A stretch of DNA of 64,000 bases, from positions 35,678-99,677 of the forward strand of contig MHAY01000001.1 of the NCBI GenBank assembly GCA_001804705.1, given 5' to 3'. A model generated the notes under the pieces. It ran no database searches. It was not told the DNA's origin and was given only the letters and a program-made list of their open reading frames with translations. Of the stretch, positions 1 through 8,805 are shown piece after piece. The translations under genes and the position numbers were made by a program. Source of the stretch: Ignavibacteria bacterium RIFOXYC2_FULL_35_21 (GTDB taxonomy: Bacteria; Bacteroidota; Ignavibacteria; Kapaibacteriales; UBA2268). Position 1 is the stretch's first letter; every line of letters begins with the position of its first letter.

Positions 1-152
1 TACCAAATTTCAGAAAAATAACCGGCTCAAGATATTATTACAGAATCAGAGTTGGTAACTACAGAATTGGATGTAAATACCAGAATAATGAATTTACTTT
101 TATTCGCTTTCTCCACAGAAAAGATATATACCATTATTTCCCTGAATCCTGA
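1..152 (+). CDS. RelE/ParE-family toxin, 3' end only
   Basis: An open frame enters from the left edge (first full codon at base 3) and ends at TGA 150-152, giving about 49 C-terminal residues. The text contains YYYRIRVGNYRIG followed by FIRFLHRKDIYHYFP. This is the usual RelE/ParE ending: the Y-R-I-R-x-G-x-Y-R-I strand, then a hydrophobic strand and the H-R-x-D-I-Y tail. RelE-family proteins are mRNA-cleaving ribosome-dependent toxins and ParE proteins poison gyrase; the tail alone does not separate them. The start and any antitoxin lie outside the window. It converges on the terminase gene with a 37-bp gap. Confidence 0.72.
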   Translation, partial: PNFRKITGSRYYYRIRVGNYRIGCKYQNNEFTFIRFLHRKDIYHYFPES

Positions 153-189
153 TATTTATTTTAAACTCAATAATCCCCTTGAACAACAA

Positions 190-1689
190 TTATTCAAAAC
201 CTGACGAAATACTATCTTCAGGAATAGTTCTCATGCGTGTGCCTGCCGGTTTGGCATTGGATACGGAAAAAACCATTTCGCTTATGTAAGCAAAAGCATC
301 TACCTGGTCATCGTGTGTCCCGTTTGGGAATTGCTCCAGCTCATCCTCGAAATCCATGAGCCAGGGTGCATTTTCCCTGAAATAAACAATATGGCTTTCG
401 AGCTTTGTTGCCATTGGCAATGCTCTCGTAACTTTTTTCCCTTTTGGTTTTAATGCAACAATCGGAAATCCTTTCCTCAAAAGCATCTGCACAAGCATTA
501 TCTGGTACTGGGTGCTTTCGATACCGAGTGATAAAGGATTCCACCTGTTGAAAATCTGCTCTACGAGTGCGGGATGGTCGGCGCCTGAAAATCTTTCGCG
601 GATGATGTCATATATAAGCACTTCATTATCCTGAGTTACTTTGAATATAATTGCGGCAGTGAAATCGGCTGTTTCCTTGTCGCTGACTGCAAGGTCAATC
701 GTTGAGTATGTTCTGCAATTGCTCTCACTGCAAAGTTTTTGCTCACCCTCACTTTTTTTCAGAATGCAGGTTGTTCCGTCAGTTGTAAAATACCTGAAAT
801 TTGTTTTTTTGAAAATGCCGCTACCTTCCGGCGATGGAGACTGCTGATACAGAGCCGAGAACCAGTAAGACCCGATTGAATTTTTTATTGACTCCAGCTT
901 TTTGAGAGGGAATCTCTTTTCCCAGAGTGCTTCGCCGGGGTTTCTGCCGAGCATGTCGTTTTCTTCTGCAATCGCAGGGAGGTTCAGTATAGTCCAGTCG
1001 TCGAACTCGGCATTGGGCTTGAACTTTTCTGCCTCTGCCTGGCTGATAAGCCTGCCGCACAAATCATCCTGGTGCCAGCGTGTCATGATGACAACTATAA
1101 TGCCATTCGGCTCGAGCCTTGTCAGTGCAGTTGATGTGAACCAGTCCCAGATGTTATCGCGTATGGTTTTTGAGTGGGCTTCTTCGTCATTTTTGATTGG
1201 GTCGTCAATGATTAGCAGGTCTGCACCTTTTCCTGTGATGGGCCCTCCCGCACCGACAGTGTTCATATTCCCTTCTGCATTGATGAACGGATAAACGGGC
1301 GACAGCTCGAAAGCGGCGGCTGAAGCGACATCGGGATTGATTTTTATTCCGAAATAATCTTCTCCGAATTCTGTAATGAGGGATTTTACCTTGCGTCCCC
1401 AGCTTACAGCAAAGCTCGCACTGTAAGATACGAGGATTACCCTGTGATTAGGGTTTCTACCGAGATACCATGCAGGGAAATATTTTGAAATCAACTCGGA
1501 TTTACCATGCCTCGGCGGCATGTTCACAATCAATTTGTTTATTTTTCTTTGAGAGAGAGCCATCAGTTGTTTGTCAATCGCTTTGATATGTGCGGGATAT
1601 GTCCATTTGCCGCGTGAACTGTGGTGTGCAAACCAGCCGGGTGATAAAATCCTGAAGCTGTCGAGAAATTCTAATTCTTTCTTATCCAT
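190..1689 (-). CDS. Phage terminase large subunit
   Basis: The 499-residue product has the architecture of a phage DNA-packaging motor. An N-terminal ATPase carries a Walker A-like PPRHGKSE near residue 60 and a Walker B LLIIDDP near residue 158, followed by a coupling-type VIMTRWHQDDL segment. A C-terminal RNase H-like nuclease starts with TIDLAVSDKETADF near residue 330 and ends with a THDDQVDAFAY acidic motif near 460. Length and order are normal for a full-length TerL, so the gene appears intact. No small terminase, portal or capsid gene is visible next to it; the left neighbour is a toxin fragment on the other strand. It is probably a prophage remnant or the edge of an element extending left of the window. 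Confidence 0.92.
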   Translation of the reverse strand: MDKKELEFLDSFRILSPGWFAHHSSRGKWTYPAHIKAIDKQLMALSQRKINKLIVNMPPRHGKSELISKYFPAWYLGRNPNHRVILVSYSASFAVSWGRKVKSLITEFGEDYFGIKINPDVASAAAFELSPVYPFINAEGNMNTVGAGGPITGKGADLLIIDDPIKNDEEAHSKTIRDNIWDWFTSTALTRLEPNGIIVVIMTRWHQDDLCGRLISQAEAEKFKPNAEFDDWTILNLPAIAEENDMLGRNPGEALWEKRFPLKKLESIKNSIGSYWFSALYQQSPSPEGSGIFKKTNFRYFTTDGTTCILKKSEGEQKLCSESNCRTYSTIDLAVSDKETADFTAAIIFKVTQDNEVLIYDIIRERFSGADHPALVEQIFNRWNPLSLGIESTQYQIMLVQMLLRKGFPIVALKPKGKKVTRALPMATKLESHIVYFRENAPWLMDFEDELEQFPNGTHDDQVDAFAYISEMVFSVSNAKPAGTRMRTIPEDSISSGFE

Positions 1690-2212
1690 ATTCTACTACC
1701 GTTAATAAAATAATTGCGATTTAGTGATTGGAATTGATATAAAAATAAAACGGTTTTAAAACGGTTTTTAAAAAAAATTGATAATGCAAAATGCAGAATG
1801 CAAAATGTAAGGGCAGGCATATGTGTCTGCCTATAAATAATACCACAACAATAATTGATTTTGAAAATTAGAAATAGAAAATTGAATAACAAATTAATCC
1901 GGGAGGGATTACAAATTTGTTACATGATATTTACCGCTCCCACACATATTTAACCCAGATTATTCAATAGAAATTGATATGGTATAATTTAATGTCATGC
2001 TGAGCGAAGTCGAAGCATGACATTATTAAGATTATTTTTCATTTTTAATGAATAATTTGGGTTTAAAGGATGGTGTATGAATATTGTGTCTTTTATAATT
2101 CCTTATTATTATTAAATTTAGGGCATTTTCTAATACCTCAATAGTCTAAAATATATGTTAATTATATGTAATTTCTAACTCTATAATATTCAACAAGAAA
2201 ACTCTAATTCAT
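1690..2212. other. Intergenic region with repeats, no gene seen
   Basis: This 523-bp stretch lies upstream of the terminase and downstream of the redox operon. It holds two adjacent copies of AAAACGGTTTT around 1747-1768, a tract of short ATGCAAAATGCAGAA-like repeats near 1782-1810, an imperfect GGCAGGCA/TGTCTGCC hairpin near 1812-1834, and the palindrome listed separately at 1991-2024. A 73-codon minus-strand ORF across 1671-1892 has low-complexity composition and no recognisable RBS; I do not call it. Confidence 0.6.
1991..2024. repeat. Dispersed palindrome, GTCATGCTGAGC type
   Basis: Perfect 10-bp arms AATGTCATGC (1991-2000) and GCATGACATT (2015-2024) surround a 14-base loop TGAGCGAAGTCGAA. 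From general knowledge, CATGCTGAGC...GTCGAAGCATG elements are scattered through intergenic DNA of many Bacteroidota-group genomes. It could also act as a hairpin terminator on either strand, but no T-tract follows. Confidence 0.6.
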
Positions 2213-4093
2213 TTATGGAACAACAACCCATTTATTCTCTTTTTTCTCTTGAAAAAGTTTTTTATCTTTTTTAAAAATACCAAAATTTTTATGACAATTC
2301 GAACATTGAGCTAAGTTGGGTTTCGATTTAAATAGAATGGTGTCGGATTTTAATCTATCCTTATGGCATTTTATACATAGTGAATGCATTGCATCGGTAT
2401 AAGACAGAGTTTTGTAGGTTGATAGTTTCTTTATTCTGGAGTCAGCCGGAATGATATTATTATGGCAGTCTTTACAAATTCGAGTTGCTTTTTTATTGGA
2501 GAATTTGAAATTCATTCCCTTACTGACAGATTTGTTATGGCATTTGAAGCAGTCAAGATTAGCTCCGCTGGAAGAAGAATGCCAATCATGCCGGAAAGCA
2601 TCCCCTGTCAAATACATATCATCATGACATTCGTAACATCCGGTAGCTTTATCATCGGGTTTATTTATATGGTGACAGTAGCCGCAGGTAACACCGAGCT
2701 TTTGATGATTGGCATGAGCGAAAACAACATTATATCCATCCCTGTTACCATCAATTAACAGGGTATCTGCTCCGCGTGCTTTTGTAACAGGTGATTTCTC
2801 GAAACCACTGCTGTGAATCTCCCCGCCTGAAATAAGAGCAAAAGTTAAACCGAATGCTATAATAAAAGCAAAAGAGAATTTTGTTCTGTTCACTATCGGA
2901 TTAGAACCCAAATATACTTTGAAGGAATCGAATCTTGGCGTTCTATTAACATTACTTTGAACAATTGGAAATTCTTCCCACACTTTGAAATTCTCAACAA
3001 AAAAGAAGAAAATAAGCATTGCTGCAGACACCACTCCAGCCGAAATGGAAAATTCCATCAATGATGGAAAATAAAAGGAACCAATTTCAGTTAAATTATT
3101 AAGATGAGTTATTCCTCCTACATTGAGCCTGTTAAATACGACTCCAACAACACCTATAAAAGCCCCAAAATAAAGGATAGAAATTTTTATTTTTTTAATT
3201 GGTAAAGAAAATATAATTAATGGGATAATGCATGATAGCAGAATCTCAATCCAGAACAGGGACATTCCCCAACTAAAACTAAAAAGGAATGAACCAGCAC
3301 CACGAATAATAATATCAGCAAATCTTACCAATAAATATAAGAACAGCATATATGAAGCATATTTCTTGATTTTTTCGAGGATATGTATTTCCTGCTCCCT
3401 CCTGTATAAGTAGCTTGAAGTCATGCTTTCCACCATTACCATCATAAATCCAAGGCATATTGCAGATAGAAAGAAAATTATTGGTATTATTGGTGAATAC
3501 CATAATGGGTGAAGCCTGTAAGGCATTGCCAGGAACAGGCTGCCAAGCGAGGATTGATGTAATGTTGACAGCATTATTCCAAGAATTACGAGGGGAATTC
3601 TGATTTTAAAAAGAAATCCGTGTATGATTGACAGCAATTTTATGTTCGGATATTTTTCAAGAACAACAGGAGTAAATTCAAGGGTTAGAACCGTAAGATA
3701 AAGCATGACGCACCAGCCAACCTCAAATAATGGTGAGTGAGGATTCCAATAAATTATCATGTGCCAGATGTTCCAGGGTAATCCCAAATCGAACAGTAAA
3801 CCAACAGCAACTGCAACATATCCGAGAAATGCAGTCAGAATAGCAGCTCTTGCAATCGGATGTAATACTTTTTTCCCGAAAATATAATTAAAAGCAGCAA
3901 TGACAAAGCCCCCTCCTGCAAGCGCTACTCCTCCCATAACATCAAAGCCAATCCAAAAACCCCAAGGAGTGTTATCTGTCAAATTAGTAGTAGCGCCAAG
4001 GCCAAAAATAAAACGTGTTATTGCTACTGCACCCGCAATTCCGAGTATTGCCCAAAGAATTAATTTCGCTTTATTTATCCTGTCCATTATCAT
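2213..4093 (-). CDS. NrfD/HybB-like quinone-interacting membrane subunit fused to six-haem cytochrome c
   Basis: This 626-residue protein joins two units normally encoded separately. Residues 1 to about 400 form a polytopic NrfD/PsrC/HybB-like integral membrane subunit (about ten hydrophobic helices, early TPWGFWIGFDVMGG), the class that exchanges electrons with menaquinone. A further hydrophobic segment (FSFAFIIAFGLTFALI) leads to a C-terminal domain with six CxxCH sites at about residues 470, 486, 515, 540, 573 and 597, so six c-type haems, which must face the periplasm. In Desulfovibrio Hmc the matching parts are HmcC and the separate 16-haem HmcA. It is the last gene of the operon and overlaps the preceding ferredoxin gene by 23 bp. 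The fusion is read from one continuous frame. Confidence 0.88.
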   Translation of the reverse strand: MIMDRINKAKLILWAILGIAGAVAITRFIFGLGATTNLTDNTPWGFWIGFDVMGGVALAGGGFVIAAFNYIFGKKVLHPIARAAILTAFLGYVAVAVGLLFDLGLPWNIWHMIIYWNPHSPLFEVGWCVMLYLTVLTLEFTPVVLEKYPNIKLLSIIHGFLFKIRIPLVILGIMLSTLHQSSLGSLFLAMPYRLHPLWYSPIIPIIFFLSAICLGFMMVMVESMTSSYLYRREQEIHILEKIKKYASYMLFLYLLVRFADIIIRGAGSFLFSFSWGMSLFWIEILLSCIIPLIIFSLPIKKIKISILYFGAFIGVVGVVFNRLNVGGITHLNNLTEIGSFYFPSLMEFSISAGVVSAAMLIFFFFVENFKVWEEFPIVQSNVNRTPRFDSFKVYLGSNPIVNRTKFSFAFIIAFGLTFALISGGEIHSSGFEKSPVTKARGADTLLIDGNRDGYNVVFAHANHQKLGVTCGYCHHINKPDDKATGCYECHDDMYLTGDAFRHDWHSSSSGANLDCFKCHNKSVSKGMNFKFSNKKATRICKDCHNNIIPADSRIKKLSTYKTLSYTDAMHSLCIKCHKDRLKSDTILFKSKPNLAQCSNCHKNFGIFKKDKKLFQEKKENKWVVVP

Positions 4094-4901
4094 CCTCTTG
4101 TTTTTGATTTTCAGATTGAATCTCGCTTTGCAATTTATTCCTTCGATTTATAACCCAGTAAATTCCGCTCATAACTGCCCCCATGCCGAGGAAGGCAAAT
4201 GGAACCGCACCCATAGCCCATTTTGTTGTGATTGGAATTGCTTCATTAAAATCAGGCATTCCTGCAAGTTCTATTCCTTTTTCAATTCTATTATTGTAGT
4301 AAAGCAGAAAATCCAATGGGCAGTCTTTGGCTGTGATGTATAGAACATTTGTGCCGCCAACTTCATTTTCTCCATAGATAGTATTCAAATATTTATCCGG
4401 TTCAGAATTGATTCTTCGTCTTGCTTCCTTCAGAAGTTCCTCTCTTTCTCCGTAGATAGTAGCACCCGTTGGGCAGGCAGAAGTACAGGCCGGCTGGCTG
4501 ATTGTACCATCTTTTATTTTGTGATAACATAATATGCACTTTTTTATGTAAGGAACCGGCTGAACCCAATCATACCTTGGTATGCCATAAGGGCAAGCCA
4601 TCATACAATAGCGGCATCCAAGACATTTATCACTGTCGTAAACGACAGCACCTGTTTCAGTCTTATGCAATGCACCTACCGGGCATACTGAAACACAGGC
4701 AGGTTCAACACAGTGGCGACACTGCTTCCTTAAATTATACTTGCCATTGTGTAGCACAGATGTCCAGTTGCTTGCCGATAAACCATCATTTTTCTGCCAT
4801 TCTCTTGGTTTGTCGGGCGGCAGATTATTGATTACCTTACACGCCTTAACACATTCGTTGCAACCTATACATTTGGTTATATCAGTTAGAATGGCTTTCA
4901 T
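4071..4901 (-). CDS. 4Fe-4S ferredoxin subunit, HmcB/NrfC/HybA type
   Basis: The 276-residue protein has the four-cluster ferredoxin pattern of HmcB, NrfC, DsrO and PsrB: CIGCNECVKAC near residue 11, CRHCVEPACVSVCP near 61, CLGCRYCMMACPYG near 93, and a last group CILCYHK...CTSACPTGA near 121-145. A single hydrophobic helix (AVPFAFLGMGAVMSGIYWVI) near residues 235-255 would anchor it, followed by a charged tail. No Tat or Sec signal is seen at the N-terminus, so its side of the membrane cannot be read directly. It overlaps both neighbours, consistent with translational coupling. Expected role: electron wire between the haem or HdrD-like subunits and the NrfD-like quinone site. Confidence 0.9.
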   Translation of the reverse strand: MKAILTDITKCIGCNECVKACKVINNLPPDKPREWQKNDGLSASNWTSVLHNGKYNLRKQCRHCVEPACVSVCPVGALHKTETGAVVYDSDKCLGCRYCMMACPYGIPRYDWVQPVPYIKKCILCYHKIKDGTISQPACTSACPTGATIYGEREELLKEARRRINSEPDKYLNTIYGENEVGGTNVLYITAKDCPLDFLLYYNNRIEKGIELAGMPDFNEAIPITTKWAMGAVPFAFLGMGAVMSGIYWVINRRNKLQSEIQSENQKQEDDNGQDK

Positions 4902-5605
4902 AATGCTTCACCTTCTTTCCCTAAATCAATCATAACATTTTCTCCTGCCTCCGGAGGGAACTTCCACGCTCTGGCAGTAATCCACTGGCTCAATGGCAAT
5001 AGAATGCAATGAGCTATCTTAGTGAATGGCATAAGAATAAAAATCAGACAACCACTAAGAATGTGTATCAAAATAAAAGCATTATAAACATCCGGATTTA
5101 CGGTCAGTTGAGCACAAACCAATCCGCTGATGAATGGAATGAGCAACAACAGGGGCCATAGATAATCCTGCTTCCTGCTGATAAATCTCGAGGTCTTGCT
5201 GCTAATTCTTATTAAAAAGAGTAATATTCCTGTTGCAATTGTTATTATTGTCATCCAGTCAGCAAATTGTTTCGATAATGTTAAATTAAGCCAGCTAATA
5301 CCAATCGAATTTTGAAATAGCAGTGCGTGGTCAAAAAGAAATATTGGAGTGAATATCAACCCAATATGAAATAATATAGAAACAAACGCATAAAATGGTT
5401 TCACCCGAAATGCTCTGACAGGAAATAAAAAGCCAAAAGTCATTTTTCTTACATATCCTTTGGGAATAGATTTGTCCTGAGCTTTCTTCTTTGCTTCAAA
5501 CCCGTTAATTAATGATAAACCAAATACCCTTAGAAGCCCTAAAATCATAATAGCAAATGAAAATCTAAAAAGAGGGCCCTTCGCAAAATTTAATAATTCT
5601 TCCAT
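4898..5605 (-). CDS. NarI/DsrM/HmcE-like cytochrome b membrane subunit
   Basis: A 235-residue, five- to six-helix membrane protein resembling the gamma subunit of nitrate reductase and the HmcE/DsrM/TmcC subunits, which carry two b haems and react with quinone. Histidines fall in helices, for example ILFHIGLIF, FDHALLF, LIHILSG and KIAHCILLP, as expected for haem b ligands. It ends in a 4-bp ATGA overlap with the ferredoxin gene. With the HdrD-like protein encoded upstream it forms the membrane/cytoplasmic pair typical of Hmc, Tmc and DsrMK complexes. The substrate of the whole complex cannot be inferred. Confidence 0.85.
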   Translation of the reverse strand: MEELLNFAKGPLFRFSFAIMILGLLRVFGLSLINGFEAKKKAQDKSIPKGYVRKMTFGFLFPVRAFRVKPFYAFVSILFHIGLIFTPIFLFDHALLFQNSIGISWLNLTLSKQFADWMTIITIATGILLFLIRISSKTSRFISRKQDYLWPLLLLIPFISGLVCAQLTVNPDVYNAFILIHILSGCLIFILMPFTKIAHCILLPLSQWITARAWKFPPEAGENVMIDLGKEGEAL

Positions 5606-5644
5606 ATCATACTCTTAAATTAAAGGACAGAACAATATCTGTCC

Positions 5645-6013
5645 CTACATTCCGAAAATATTTTGAGGCATATAAGGATGCGTACCTTCAATAACCTCAA
5701 TCCCTGACTTTGCTTTAATTTTATTTATTATTATGTCCTTGTAAGGACAATGGTCAATAACACAAGGAGCCACATGAATTTTTGTAGGCTTCTCGTTCAA
5801 ATGTTTATTCCACAAGCTGAATTGTGCAAGACGGGTAACAACTATCGCCCCGGGACAATCGCCGCAGTTAAGCAGCCCGATTAGCTCGACATCTTTTTCT
5901 TTGTATTGTGCGAATTCACCTTCCCGCCGATTGAATCCGACAAGGCAGCGGGAACAAGCAATGCAGGCATCGTTCATTGCTTTTTTGCATCCGAAAATCA
6001 GGAGCTTTTCCAT
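5645..6013 (-). CDS. CGGC-domain protein
   Basis: A small 122-residue soluble protein with many cysteines: CIACSRCLVGFNRREGEF near residues 17-34, LLNCGDCPG near 48-56, and a C-terminal APCVIDHCPYKD. This order matches the CGGC domain family, proposed to bind metal or an Fe-S centre; no reaction is established. It lies one base after the DUF6125 gene and 39 bp before the NarI-like gene in the same operon, so it is likely an accessory or maturation protein of the redox complex. Identification rests on cysteine spacing. Confidence 0.75.
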   Translation of the reverse strand: MEKLLIFGCKKAMNDACIACSRCLVGFNRREGEFAQYKEKDVELIGLLNCGDCPGAIVVTRLAQFSLWNKHLNEKPTKIHVAPCVIDHCPYKDIIINKIKAKSGIEVIEGTHPYMPQNIFGM

Positions 6014-6014
6014 A

Positions 6015-6554
6015 TTATTCCTTTATTGTAAATTTCCAAATACAATAATTATTATTATCTGTTATTTCCGGTGGGCAGGAAAGACATTCAGTTTCGATTC
6101 TTCCGTCAATTGTTTTTGCAAACAGGCTGTATTCAACAATGCCGACCGACTTACAGGGAAAATCCTTTAATCCCTTTCTGCGTCTTGCCTCCTGTACGCG
6201 GCAAGTCTCAACATAATAAATCATACTCTTATTATCGAGAATCTCGATTTTGTCTTTATTAATTGTGGAATACAAGCGAAACCTCAATGCCCGTGCTAAT
6301 CCTTCAATACCGGAGTTCTTACCGAGAGATAAAAATTCATTAATACGCTTTGCTTCTACAATGGTGAATTTACGCCATGATTCCCTGTCAATGTTTATTG
6401 CTTCATCAATACCATGCTTTTCCTCGACAGATAAAAACCAGCAACCGTCATGAGCAAGCCAGTTCTTTGCATAGATTTTCAAAAGTTCAAGGAGTTCTTC
6501 TTTTGATAAATCATCTATGCTGTTTGCTTTTGATATTTTATTAGAATCTTCCAT
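6015..6554 (-). CDS. DUF6125 family protein
   Basis: The 179-residue product shows the hallmarks I associate with DUF6125: an N-terminal NWLAHDGCWF segment, a central W-x-x-F-T-I-V-E-A-x-R-I, a CRVQEARRRKGLKDFPCKS motif near residue 118, and a terminal CLSCPP...YCIWKF. The invariant cysteines in the last two suggest metal or cofactor binding. Function is unknown; related sequences are often annotated as L-2-amino-thiazoline-4-carboxylate hydrolase-like. It overlaps the TrmO-like gene by 14 bp, so the two are probably co-translated. Confidence 0.75.
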   Translation of the reverse strand: MEDSNKISKANSIDDLSKEELLELLKIYAKNWLAHDGCWFLSVEEKHGIDEAINIDRESWRKFTIVEAKRINEFLSLGKNSGIEGLARALRFRLYSTINKDKIEILDNKSMIYYVETCRVQEARRRKGLKDFPCKSVGIVEYSLFAKTIDGRIETECLSCPPEITDNNNYCIWKFTIKE

Positions 6555-7023
6555 CGGATTTCATTTCATTTAATTTATTAATATTTTCAGTTAACCAACC
6601 GATTTTATACTCATTGTCATAATTTTCACATCCGGGAACATAAGGCTTAATATCCAACAATGGAGTTCCATTCACTATATCAACATTTTCAATAATGACG
6701 TTGTTATCTTTAACTTCGATTAATCTGACGACCGATAGTCCAATCGGATTAGGCCTTGCCGGAGCTCTTGTCGAAAACACTCCTCTTTCAACTTTATCTA
6801 CGAAGGGTATAACATGAAGAGAGAATGTTTTTATTAAATGTAGATGATAAATTAAAGTAATATGTGAAAATCCATCCAAATCTTTTAAACCTTCAATAAA
6901 TTCGTCAAAAATTACAATACGTCCCCTGATACCGATAGCTGCGGAGGGCTGAATCGGTACCCCCGTCGTTTCCTCAAAAGGTGAATATATAGTTCCAATA
7001 GGTTTAAATATTATATCCATCAT
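6541..7023 (-). CDS. TrmO/TsaA (UPF0066) family SAM-dependent methyltransferase
   Basis: A 160-residue beta-barrel-type methyltransferase of the TrmO/UPF0066 family. The signature RAPARPNPIGLSVVRL sits near residues 87-102 and LLDIKPYVPGCE near 124-135, with IGTIYSPF at the N-terminus. TrmO proper N6-methylates t6A37 in tRNA, but it usually has a longer C-terminal part; short one-domain members like this occur widely and may have other substrates. Its placement inside an electron-transfer operon, overlapping both neighbours, is unusual and suggests a role tied to the complex, although simple co-transcription cannot be excluded. Two adjacent ATGs (7023 and 7020) are possible starts. Confidence 0.85.
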   Translation of the reverse strand: MMDIIFKPIGTIYSPFEETTGVPIQPSAAIGIRGRIVIFDEFIEGLKDLDGFSHITLIYHLHLIKTFSLHVIPFVDKVERGVFSTRAPARPNPIGLSVVRLIEVKDNNVIIENVDIVNGTPLLDIKPYVPGCENYDNEYKIGWLTENINKLNEMKSDGRF

Positions 7024-8396
7024 TTTTCGATAATAATTGCTTTTAATATTAAATCGTGTAATCCGACAAGTTCTCCGTCAACTTTATTATCTTCCATCGT
7101 TTCCCGAATCTGCTTTTTGCAATTTGCACAGGGTGCTATTACATAATGGGCTCCTGTTCTCCTGATTTGCCCGGCTTTTTTGGCACCTGATACTAAAGTC
7201 CTGTACTTTCTAATTTCATCAATCGAAACAGTTCCGCCGCCGCCCCCACAGCAATAATTCTCAGTTCTGTTCGGTGTCATTTCGACAAAGTCCTTACAAA
7301 AGGCTTTAATTATTTCTCTCGGTTGCTCTACAATCCATCCCTGGCGGGCAATATTGCATGGGTCATGGTATGTAACCCGCTCAGTAACTTTATTAGGGTC
7401 GAGTTTAATTCTGCCTTCTTTAAGTAATTCATTTGTCAATTCCATTATATTAATTATTTCGGGACAATCACCACCCTGCCAGAAAGTCTTTAGAAATGTA
7501 GCACTGCGGCTGGCGTGGCCGCACTCACCTATTAAAACTTTCTTAGCTTTCAATCTTTGAGTTTCTTCCTGTATCTTTCTTAATACCCTTCCCAAAACAA
7601 GGTCGCTATAAAACAATCCATAATTAATAGCATCGAAATATTTTGTACCTATCGTCCAGCTTACTCCGGCAGCATGAAGAACAGCAGCAATACCCATCAA
7701 TGTATCTGCCTCCATTAAAAAATCCGATACAGGAGCAAAGAATATATACTCCGCATTTTCGACATCCAGGGGAAATTTAATATCAACATCCAGCATTTCT
7801 TTCAGCTCTTCCTCCAGGAATTCAATCGAATCCTTCAAAGCAACAAGTGGTATTCCGGAAGTGTTAGCTGTTGCACCTTGCAATTGTTCCCTTGTTGATA
7901 CTACTAATGCTCTCGGAACAAGATTCATTTCTGCCATAATATACCTGGCAAGATGGGTCATCATTCCATGGTCTATGCCGGACGGACATTCAAGAACACA
8001 CTTACGACAAGCCGTACAGTTCCAGAAAGAATGTGCCATTTTATCAATGTGTTCCTCTGTAAGTTCAAATCCGCCAAACAGCCGCGCAAACATACTGCTT
8101 TCATATGAAAAGTATCGTCTGTAAACGCTGAGCAACAATTCAGAACGGTAGCAGGGTATATCTCTCAAATCTTTTGTGGTTTGGTAAACATGGCAGCTAC
8201 TGGCGCATCTTGAGCATTTGGCCGATACCCGAATGTAATGTTCCAGCGCAGTACGGTAATTGCTATATTCTAATAATGATGCAAAGATATCAAGGAACTG
8301 AGAAACTCTGTCCCCTTGGGGAGGTTTCTCGATAATATATTTCATATCGGGTATTTCTTTGGGTGGGTTATTTTTTGTTATATTATCTTTAAACAT
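7020..8396 (-). CDS. HdrD/DsrK/HmcF-like Fe-S oxidoreductase
   Basis: The 458-residue protein has the layout of the catalytic subunits of Hmc, Tmc and DsrMK complexes. Two [4Fe-4S] sites come first (CSRCASSCHVYQ near residue 61, CTACRKCVLECPSG near 127), then two cysteine-rich CCG domains. The second contains DPCNIARQG, NYCCGGGGG and APCANCKKQ, the pattern that in HdrB/HdrD binds a noncubane iron-sulfur centre acting on disulfides; the first is weaker (IGECGHASR). It has no transmembrane segment and would sit on the cytoplasmic face bound to the NarI-like subunit. It is the first enzymatic gene of the operon, 19 bp after the response regulator. Confidence 0.88.
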   Translation of the reverse strand: MFKDNITKNNPPKEIPDMKYIIEKPPQGDRVSQFLDIFASLLEYSNYRTALEHYIRVSAKCSRCASSCHVYQTTKDLRDIPCYRSELLLSVYRRYFSYESSMFARLFGGFELTEEHIDKMAHSFWNCTACRKCVLECPSGIDHGMMTHLARYIMAEMNLVPRALVVSTREQLQGATANTSGIPLVALKDSIEFLEEELKEMLDVDIKFPLDVENAEYIFFAPVSDFLMEADTLMGIAAVLHAAGVSWTIGTKYFDAINYGLFYSDLVLGRVLRKIQEETQRLKAKKVLIGECGHASRSATFLKTFWQGGDCPEIINIMELTNELLKEGRIKLDPNKVTERVTYHDPCNIARQGWIVEQPREIIKAFCKDFVEMTPNRTENYCCGGGGGTVSIDEIRKYRTLVSGAKKAGQIRRTGAHYVIAPCANCKKQIRETMEDNKVDGELVGLHDLILKAIIIEK

Positions 8397-8415
8397 AATT
8401 TACCTTGTCGTTTTA

Positions 8416-8805
8416 TTATTTAATTTTTAATATTTTTCTAACGCTTGCCAACAAATTTTCTCTGTCAATCGGCTTTTCAAAAAAATCAAATTTATATTTA
8501 GAACCCTTTTTATTTGGAATAACACTTTTGAATTCTTCTGAGACACCGGTAATAATTATTACCGGTATTTTACTTGTTTTGAGATTTTCCTGTAAATCTC
8601 TAAATACTCTGACACCTGATTCCATTGGCATAGAAATATCGAGGGTTATTAAATCGGGATTTTCTGATTCAGCTTTGATAATACAATCCTTACCGTTAGT
8701 GGCTGTTATAACATCAAAACCATTATCAATAAAGAAAGTTTCAAGGTATCTCAAAACATCTACCTCATCGTCCACGACTAAAATCCTTTTTCTAACAGAA
8801 TTCAT
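8416..8805 (-). CDS. CheY-like single-domain response regulator
   Basis: A 129-residue receiver domain with no output domain. The acidic pocket is VVDDE near residues 10-14, the phospho-acceptor Asp lies in LITLDISMP near residue 56, the conserved Thr in IIITG and the Lys in FFEKPID near 111. It is the first gene of the redox operon on this strand. A histidine kinase and a second similar receiver are transcribed divergently 361 bp away, so it may be a target of that kinase. It probably acts by protein-protein contact rather than DNA binding. Confidence 0.85.
   Translation of the reverse strand: MNSVRKRILVVDDEVDVLRYLETFFIDNGFDVITATNGKDCIIKAESENPDLITLDISMPMESGVRVFRDLQENLKTSKIPVIIITGVSEEFKSVIPNKKGSKYKFDFFEKPIDRENLLASVRKILKIK

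Noticed and set aside
1671..1892. 73-codon minus-strand ORF upstream of the terminase
   Set aside because: Its sequence comes largely from short ATGCAAAATG repeats and AT-rich DNA, it overlaps the terminase start, and no RBS is present.
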